DNA from: Ptiloglossa arizonensis
Taxonomy: Eukaryota > Arthropoda > Insecta > Hymenoptera > Colletidae
Direction of reading: 5' to 3'
DNA: 64,000 nucleotides
Assembly: GCF_051014685.1 (NCBI RefSeq)
Contig: NC_135059.1
Location: forward strand, 3,410,001-3,474,000
Made by a program: the position numbers and the translations under genes. Positions 57,561 to 64,000 of this stretch are shown piece by piece (position 1 is the stretch's first letter; every line of letters starts with the position of its first letter). The notes below the pieces were generated by a model. It was not told the DNA's origin and did not search any database. It saw only the letters and a list, made by a program, of their open reading frames with translations.

Positions 57561-60489
57561 ATAGGTGATACCACTAGCCTTACGCTTATCGTATGGTTTA
57601 GTAAAGTTTATTAGTTAGTAGTATTATATTCTGTGTTGTAGTTCAATGCGCGTTTACGATTTTTATACAAGATCCACTGCCTAAGTAGCTCGATTTTTCC
57701 TTGATGGACAATAACAAGTATACGAACATTGATGTATAAATTTTTGTCGTATAAAAATCTTTCCAACTATCAAAAGTTGTGCAATTCTTTTATACACGTA
57801 AAATAGACGTAACTTTTCATAGAATAGTTTTGTAATTGACCGATCATCCGAGTTAAGAATATTCTTGTAAAAATGTTAAGCCTTCTTGACAATGACAATA
57901 TCAACGCTTGTCTTCCTGTGCAAAGATTTATGAACAGAGATTTTATGCATTTATGGCGTGGACGAATATGAGAAACAGGCGCTAATGCGAAACGATATAT
58001 TACGATTGTCATATTAATTTACGAAATGTATTCTGCATACGTTTTGTACATGTTTTTCGCGATGGCGGGCGTTATAAATTCATAAAATCTGCAATTCAAC
58101 CACAAGAGTCAACCTTGCGACGATTAAATCAACTACCAGTACATACGAAGGTAGCGGTGAAGTTTCAATCATTAAAGTTATCGAGAACAAAGTTTAATGT
58201 AGAGCTTTGATGGGAAGAATAAATTTAATCGTAGTCAGTTGCACCGAGCTCTACCTTTATTATAACTTTCCTGTCCATAACTTCTTATTCTTCGTCGGTA
58301 CAACAGCGGTGAAAAATTGAAAACCTCTAACCGAGGTTTGTTTGTTGCGTTACTAAACTAAAAAGAACGATTCCATCGTCGTGTATATATAATAGAATAA
58401 GTTTCCTTAATTATACAAATACGCTACGACTCGAATTTGTCATTCTACATCCCAAAGAAACTACAAGTAAGTCGTTCAACATCAACGTTGAAGTAAACGT
58501 ATTAATTTATTCACGTAATCCGATACAAAAATAAGCACCGTTATGGGATCCCTCGAGTATCCGTATTAGTTTACAAAAATGAGCAAACCGAGTGAAAAGA
58601 AATATTCCTTTCCCTGCTTCATTTATTTTTAACCTTCATACATTTATTCATTAATTATAAGCAATAAGTTATGCAATTAGTCGTGAAACCATGGTAAGCA
58701 ATACTTAAATTAGTAAATACTATTACACACTGTATCATTTCATAATTTTATATTTATGACCGAACATATATTTGCATGTTTAGACGTCTTTCGTTCTTTC
58801 GTGTACGTAACTACTTAAAATTCCATTTGTGCCGAGTAACAACTACATTACCCTTCGTTTTGTAAGTGTACTTAATGCGTCGTTTCACTCTAATAATACG
58901 TCGAACAATTACCGTCTCCGTAAATACTCTTTCGGTATTAATTATAGGTTTTTAATCTTTCGCTATCGTCGAAGACCGAAAAACACTTGGTCGAGAAATT
59001 GTAACGGAAACCAAGTTCGAAGACGTTACTCGCGATAAAAATGGTCGATAACTTCGCGACGGGGCACGAATATCGGAAGCTCCGATGTTCACCCTTCACC
59101 GTTCGGATGTAACTCGATTGGCCCTGAATATCGTCTCCCCTACCACGAATTATATCGAACAACTAGAAACGAAGCGAGGTGGGGGAACCAAACGACAAGT
59201 GGGGATACACTTCGACGACCTCGAGCTGTCGATTGATTTTCATTCGATTGTTATTTCGCGTAGCGATTCGTAGATCGAAAATTGAACGAGTATTCCCTCG
59301 AGGTGTAGTACCAAAAAGAATAATAAAAAAAAATTACGCGACGGGTTCGTCGAAATTGGTAAATAATACATCGTAAAACTCGAACACGTAACTGGAAGTA
59401 TTCCATTGTTCGCGCGCCAGAAGCTATTAGTTCCTTTTATATCTAGGCTCTTACGTATATCCGTAAGGACTCGATGTGAATTATGCAGGTGAGGCCAGAT
59501 ATGAAAGCTAGGTCGCCGGGGTTCGTAGGTTCGTGGTCGGCATACCGTGGTGCAGCGGCATCCTGCCTTTGTGAATGTTTTTCTGGCTCTCTCTCTGCCA
59601 GCTACTATCCTCGTAGCTGTTGCATCGCACACTTACCGTGTGCAACCAAACAGCTGTGTCCACGAGTAGAGTCGAAGCAACATCAGTCGAAAGTGCGAAA
59701 TAAAGCAACGGCCGAGGAAAGATTCAAACTTGATCCGATCCTAGGTTGCAACTATACCCAGTGGTCGTCTATATACCCGCGTCACACTGGCGAAAGATCG
59801 ATGCACCTGTAGTGTGTCTACGTCATAGAACGAGAAATGAAAATTTATGGCTGTCACTCGGACTCTTGAAAAACGTTCGAGCCTGTTCCTTGAAAACTGT
59901 TTCGTACACCAGACGAATATTTCCGATTGATCACGCGCGATCTCGAGTATTGTATAGCTGTGTACCGAAATGCTTCAAGGTCCACACGATAGTTGATAAT
60001 TTAACATCTTGGTTAAGTACTATTAAAAATATTTCTATGCCTGTAGAAGGTTTGTTTCTTCGTTAGAAAAAGCCAGATTCTCTCAGTATAGTATCTCAAA
60101 CGAGAATCTTGGAGCGTTCTCACGAGGAAACTTGTCCAAAACTGTTGGGACTTCGAGAAAGCAACGTTACTTCTTTCAAGATATTTGGTAGGAGAAAGCG
60201 CTAAGGAGATTTTCGCAAACCGATTGTACAGGAAAATGACACCACCGGGGCGGTTTCCCGAATGTTGTAACGTTCCCGCCCACCCTGTAACAAGAGGCAC
60301 TCAGGTAGTATACAGAAACGATGCAAGGCCACTGTCCTTTTGGGAAAGTCGACCGGAGCCTTCACCGATTCTTTAAGCTTGCCTCGCAAATCTAACTAAA
60401 GCGTGACTCAATACGTAAATCATTATCGACTAATAGAAAGACCACAAAAGTTCCAAATCCTACATGAAATTTGGGATTTCTTTACCCAC
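57561..60489. other. Unique DNA, nothing firmly recognised
   Basis: AT-rich to about 59000. Near 59595 CTCTCTCTCTGCCAG resembles a splice acceptor and is followed by an open plus frame (within 59483-59812). On the minus strand CACGGTAAGTGTG (near 59628-59640) resembles a donor. These two signals conflict in strand, and no protein is recognised, so I call no exon. Confidence 0.4.
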
Positions 60490-61290
60490 GAATGACTATA
60501 CACCGGACCAAAGTACGAATGTGATCAGGTAGATTCTGTGGCTCGAAATAAGATGAAACTAAAGAAAAAAAAATTGCATCGGAGGCATTGTTTCCGAGAA
60601 ACGTGCATTTGAAAATCAATGTAGTACGCGTGCATTTACATACCCGGTAACTGACGTTGCAGATTCTACTACAAACACTGTTGTTGTTTCTGTATAGAAT
60701 ACAATGTCAGGCACTGTTTACTATCAACACTTATCTATTAATGAGTTCTTAAAGTCTGCCGAAGACACTTGAAACGTCTGCGGTAGACTCTGTAACGTTA
60801 GTCATCGGTTAAGTGCACACATACCAGAACGATATTCAAATGCATTTTTCTCGAGAACAAAGCCTCCGGTGCAATTTTCTTCGCATTTTCGTTTCATTTC
60901 GAGCCGTGGAATCTCCCTGATTCCATTCCTACCACATATTTCTGCCCATGGTGTGTACCCGTACAGTTGAGTGCATACGTCCTGAATTACTTTTGAAATG
61001 CATTTCTCTCAAAATGAGAGCCTCCGATGCAATTTTCTTGTTGCATACTTTCGTCGTATACAAATTATAGAATCACCCTGGTAACACCGTAGCATTTTCG
61101 TTTCATTTCGAGCCGTGGAATCTTCCTGATTTCATTCCTACCACATATTTCTGCCCATGGTGTGTACACGTACAGTTGAGTGCATACGTCCTGAATTACT
61201 TTTGAAATGCATTTCTCTCAAAATGAAAGCCACCGATGCAATTTTCTTGTTCCATACTTTCGTCCTATACAAATTGTAGAATCACTCTGA
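60490..61290. repeat. One inverted and two direct copies of a roughly 209-bp repeat
   Basis: GCATTTTCGTTTCATTTCGA starts at 60883 and 61092, giving a 209-bp direct repeat that ends in a partial third copy near 61290. The segment at about 60540-60668 is a diverged reverse complement of 60783-60906 (both carry TTCAAATGCA, GCCTCCG.TGCAATTTT and TTTCGAGCC when read in the same direction), leaving a 114-bp spacer. The inverted pairing may extend a further 50 bp outward. The whole could be a foldback or MITE-like element whose right arm was later tandemly duplicated. Family unknown; no target duplication was identified. Confidence 0.85.
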
Positions 61291-61536
61291 TACCCACCGT
61301 AGTACCCAATTCAGGCCCAAAGTGACAGAAACCATCGCTGCGCGTTGGTAAAAATTCTCGATGATGATAACAAGAAAGGCGTTGCGTCCCTGTGGTAAGC
61401 TCACTTTGATTAATTCTCGACCGAAAAGGTTGCGCGGATTGATGTCACTCGCGTGTAAGTTTCCAGCAGCGGCAGCGAGAGGTCGGCATTTGATTCCGAA
61501 GTGGTAGGTGTATCGACCTACCTAGTACGCCATGAG
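61291..61536. other. Unique DNA
   Basis: TAGGTGTATCGACCTACC-like partial inverted repeat near 61505. Nothing else. Confidence 0.35.
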
Positions 61537-61854
61537 TTAATAATAACAGAAGAATCCGGGGGCCCTCGTTTCGCTGTCGTTGCTGCGTCGCTGCAGAAAG
61601 GTATGTAATGAAAGAAAAGTTGTAATCGTCGGGCAGAGTGGCTCATCGATCCTCGTCGTTATCGCGGTCGTTGTCGGTCGTGTAGCACGATACGGTAGTC
61701 GTGCTGGGAAAAGTTTGCGATTCAAATTGCCGGACAGTTCCGCGCGTACGGCCGCGGTGTACAGCCGCGCATTGGCGAACGCTTCGTCGTGGCGCGAAAA
61801 ATCCCCATCGAGCGGTATCAGAACCGTCGACGTCACATCCTCTATCGTTGACAT
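61537..61854 (-). CDS. Unrecognised 105-codon frame, coding status doubtful
   Basis: Read on the minus strand from the ATG at 61852-61854, the translation begins MSTIEDVTSTVL and is less arginine-rich than the other frames in the window. The first half uses many C/G-ending codons. An in-frame stop lies shortly upstream, so the start is at or after this ATG. I recognise no domain, signal peptide or membrane segment. Frames of 140 (plus) and 114 (minus) codons overlap the same DNA, as expected of CpG-rich non-coding sequence, so chance is the likeliest explanation. No intron is required, and I see no clear promoter or poly(A) signal. Confidence 0.1.
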   Translation of the reverse strand: MSTIEDVTSTVLIPLDGDFSRHDEAFANARLYTAAVRAELSGNLNRKLFPARLPYRATRPTTTAITTRIDEPLCPTITTFLSLHTFLQRRSNDSETRAPGFFCYY

Positions 61855-62700
61855 CGGACGTTCTCCGTGCGTATACTATACCCGCTGTAAAGACACGTAC
61901 GAACGAGCCCCCGTTGAAACCACTTCTTCGACGTTTCCGCCAGACGAGTGCCGCGCGGCTATAGCACCGGCGTTCGATGAAGTTCAAGTGACGGTTCCGT
62001 GACGTTGATAACGTCGCGATTATCCGTTATCAACGCGTCGTGTATTTTTTTTCTTCGCGTCCTCCGCGTGTACGCGGAGAAGACGGATTCGTGTAGAGAA
62101 TCCGAGTAGCTACGTTAGCGTGGGCGAGCGGATTCTTGAACACTGTACCACGAGGACTTGTTCCTTATATCGTGCACAGTCTGCGTGGCAATGAATGTAA
62201 CGATTCGATGTTTTATTTTTACATCGTTCCTTTGGTTATGCGAGATTGAGCACCGTGCTAGGTAATTCTTCTTCCCAAATTGTACCGCGAGCCCCAAAAG
62301 ATTCTAAAATCTTTTAAACTGTATCGCGTGAACACCTTGCACAGTGTGCATGGCTACGAATCTACCCAATAGTAAATTTCCATAATTTGTCAAATTATTA
62401 GTACAATCGCGCAGAATTTAAAACCGCGGTCGTTTTTCTTTCCAAACTGTACCGCTCCGCAACACCAGGAATTGTATTTTCGTATTGCATCCAGAGCTCG
62501 AAACGGATCAGAACTATCGGAGCTAAACGCATACTATCGACATTCCATCGGCTAAACCGTTTAATCGAGTTGAGAACCGTTCGCGATTTCTTCTCGGCCA
62601 AGTCGAGTTAGAATGTATGCATCTTACAATTACCGACTGTGAACTCGATCGACGCCTCCTGCCGCGGTAAAACGTTGATCAGGGAGGTTCTCGATCGCGC
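61855..62700. other. Unique DNA with weak repeated motifs
   Basis: ACTGTACC or ACTGTATCGCG words followed by TTGCACAGT- and TGCATGGC-like segments recur near 62142, 62318 and 62447. This hints at a very old tandem duplication of about 130-176 bp, too diverged to call. Confidence 0.3.
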
Positions 62701-63140
62701 GCCGCTTTACCGAGGAAATCGACAACGAAAAAGGAAAAGGCGTTGACCGTGTTTCGCAACCGAGCAAAAGATCGTCGTAAAGTTCTATTTATCGCGGTCC
62801 CAGTTGTCGAATTATCCGCAAAAATTCCTTACTCCGATAGAATGTGAATTCGGAGGGGCTCTGGGACCTAGATCACCGAGATCCGCGAAAGTGTTTCGGG
62901 CCTGGACTCGCCTACCCTTCGTTTCTTTTTGTTGGCGTCCCGATGAAAGTACGCGACACCGGAAAATTATTCCAAATTAAACGGTTCCCGCGGCCAGAGG
63001 TTTTTGCACGCGACCATTACCTGCCTCGTGTCGTAACGACGAAATTAACGATCCGTGAAACCGATGCCCGTGATCTCGTTGCTCGGCCGTAAACGCGGCA
63101 TTGCGATTTTTGCGCTTCCATCGCGCGCCGCGGATCGTGT
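62701..63140. other. Unique DNA, nothing recognised
   Basis: Mixed composition; the 82-codon frame at 62844-63092 is unrecognised. Confidence 0.4.
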
Positions 63141-63290
63141 CGTCGTAACTTCACCGTCAACGATCAGCAACAAACAGCAAGGCTATTTACAGGCACGGAA
63201 TAGTACCAGGGTCTCTTAATTGAATCTACGTGCACGATACCATAAATTTCAACCGCGGTGCACGTTCTCCCCCCGCGCGCGTACCGATAC
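63141..63290. promoter_or_regulatory. Candidate regulatory element
   Basis: CAGCAAGGCTATTTACAGG, GTCTCTTAATTGAATC and CCATAAATTTCAACCGCGG (63175-63260) form a compact, balanced-composition cluster with TTAATTG and CCATAAA homeodomain-like words. A motif-based guess. Confidence 0.27.
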
Positions 63291-64000
63291 TGCCATCGGC
63301 CGATGACTTCGTTCGATGGAAGAAAAATAAACGAAGAGGAGGAATCATCGTTCGCGTGTAATTTCCGATATTTAGACTACCGAGACCAGGGTTCAAATTA
63401 GGGCTACGTGTTCCAGCATTACGGCACGGTTATACGTACCACTCCAAGTGTAACACGATACCACCACACAGCGGCCCGCGATTTACAAAGAGGATCGATC
63501 GACAAAGGGCATCTGATAGGCTACGTCGGGATCTCGCATTGAATGGATCGCGGTCGGTTCGTGGTGTGGTTTACGCGCTACGAAACGCGAACGGTATCAT
63601 ACCGAGGGTGTAAGGCTGTGAAGCTTTAAGCCTGACTTACACGCGACACTTCGGCCCAATCTTGATTGGCAAATTGAATCGTCCAAAATGCCGCTAGACA
63701 CGGACGCGTAGAATTCAGAAGAACCCAGTTGGACAAATTTCAAGATTCCCTTCGGTGTACGATCGAAAAATTTGTAGCTGCGGGCACTCAAGGTCGATTT
63801 TCTTGGTTAATACTAGAGTGTGTTGTCGATTCTGGTATATAGGTACGAAACTCGAAGTTGAATCGTGCAAAGGGTAGACGGAACTGTGGTTTCCTTTTCT
63901 TGTGGTAATTCTGCTCCATTTTGGAATGAAAGTTTCAACTTTGGTGTCTTGCACGCAATGGAGAACACTGACATACGCGTGTACGTTTAACGTAGTTGGA
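63291..64000. other. Unique DNA to the right edge
   Basis: No repeats, transposon ends or recognised coding sequence. GGGTTCAAAT near 63390 is not part of a tRNA fold. Confidence 0.4.

Noticed and set aside
59570..59700. Splice acceptor (CTCTCTCTGCCAG) and minus-strand donor near 59635
   Set aside because: The two signals are on opposite strands and no protein family is recognised in any frame.
63390..63400. GGTTCAAAT resembling a tRNA T-loop (B box)
   Set aside because: No matching A box, acceptor stem or cloverleaf can be drawn around it.

Overview
This 64 kb window looks like non-coding nuclear DNA from an insect, most likely a hymenopteran and perhaps a bee. The evidence is compositional: the DNA is AT-leaning but full of CpG (TCGA, CGAA and ACGT everywhere), it carries insect-type Tc1 and piggyBac-like transposon ends, and it has no bacterial operon structure. 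No gene gives a firm taxonomic anchor, so the assignment is an inference. I recognise no protein-coding gene, tRNA, rRNA or known microRNA. The longest open frame is 223 codons, and nearly all open frames are arginine/serine-rich translations of CpG-rich DNA with overlapping frames on both strands.

The dominant feature is a series of about sixteen separate short tandem arrays, together about 9 kb. Most units are 80-210 bp: a 193-bp satellite at the left edge (1-1617); a 140/123-bp higher-order repeat (8450-9414); arrays at 11.0, 13.1, 14.3, 22.2, 24.1, 29.8, 45.0, 46.4, 51.6, 54.5, 55.8, 57.2 and 60.5 kb; and a smaller duplication at 2.2 kb. The unit sequences do not resemble one another, so each array seems to have arisen locally. 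Two show higher-order structure: 140-123-140 at 8.6-9.4 kb and alternating A-B at 29.8-30.6 kb.

Two mobile elements are defined by their ends. A 1,439-bp non-autonomous Tc1/mariner-type element (7999-9437) has TA target duplications and 25-bp terminal inverted repeats, and two thirds of it is the higher-order tandem array. A 185-bp piggyBac-like MITE (10589-10773) lies between two TTAA sites. A family with one inverted and two direct copies occupies 60.5-61.3 kb.

Between the arrays are islands that read like regulatory DNA: homeodomain, forkhead, CRE, E-box, E2F and RFX-type motifs, and a few core-promoter-like arrangements. The best are an initiator/GAGA/first-exon layout ending in a consensus splice donor (10080-10375), a TATA/initiator pair next to a 17-bp palindrome (27226-27283), and a TATA-like/CRE/E-box cluster (45880-46000). 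A run of three hairpins (29523-29695) sits directly before the A-B dimer array. The window fits a gene desert or very large introns around regulated genes. Calls of regulatory function rest on motifs only; no alignment or expression data were available.
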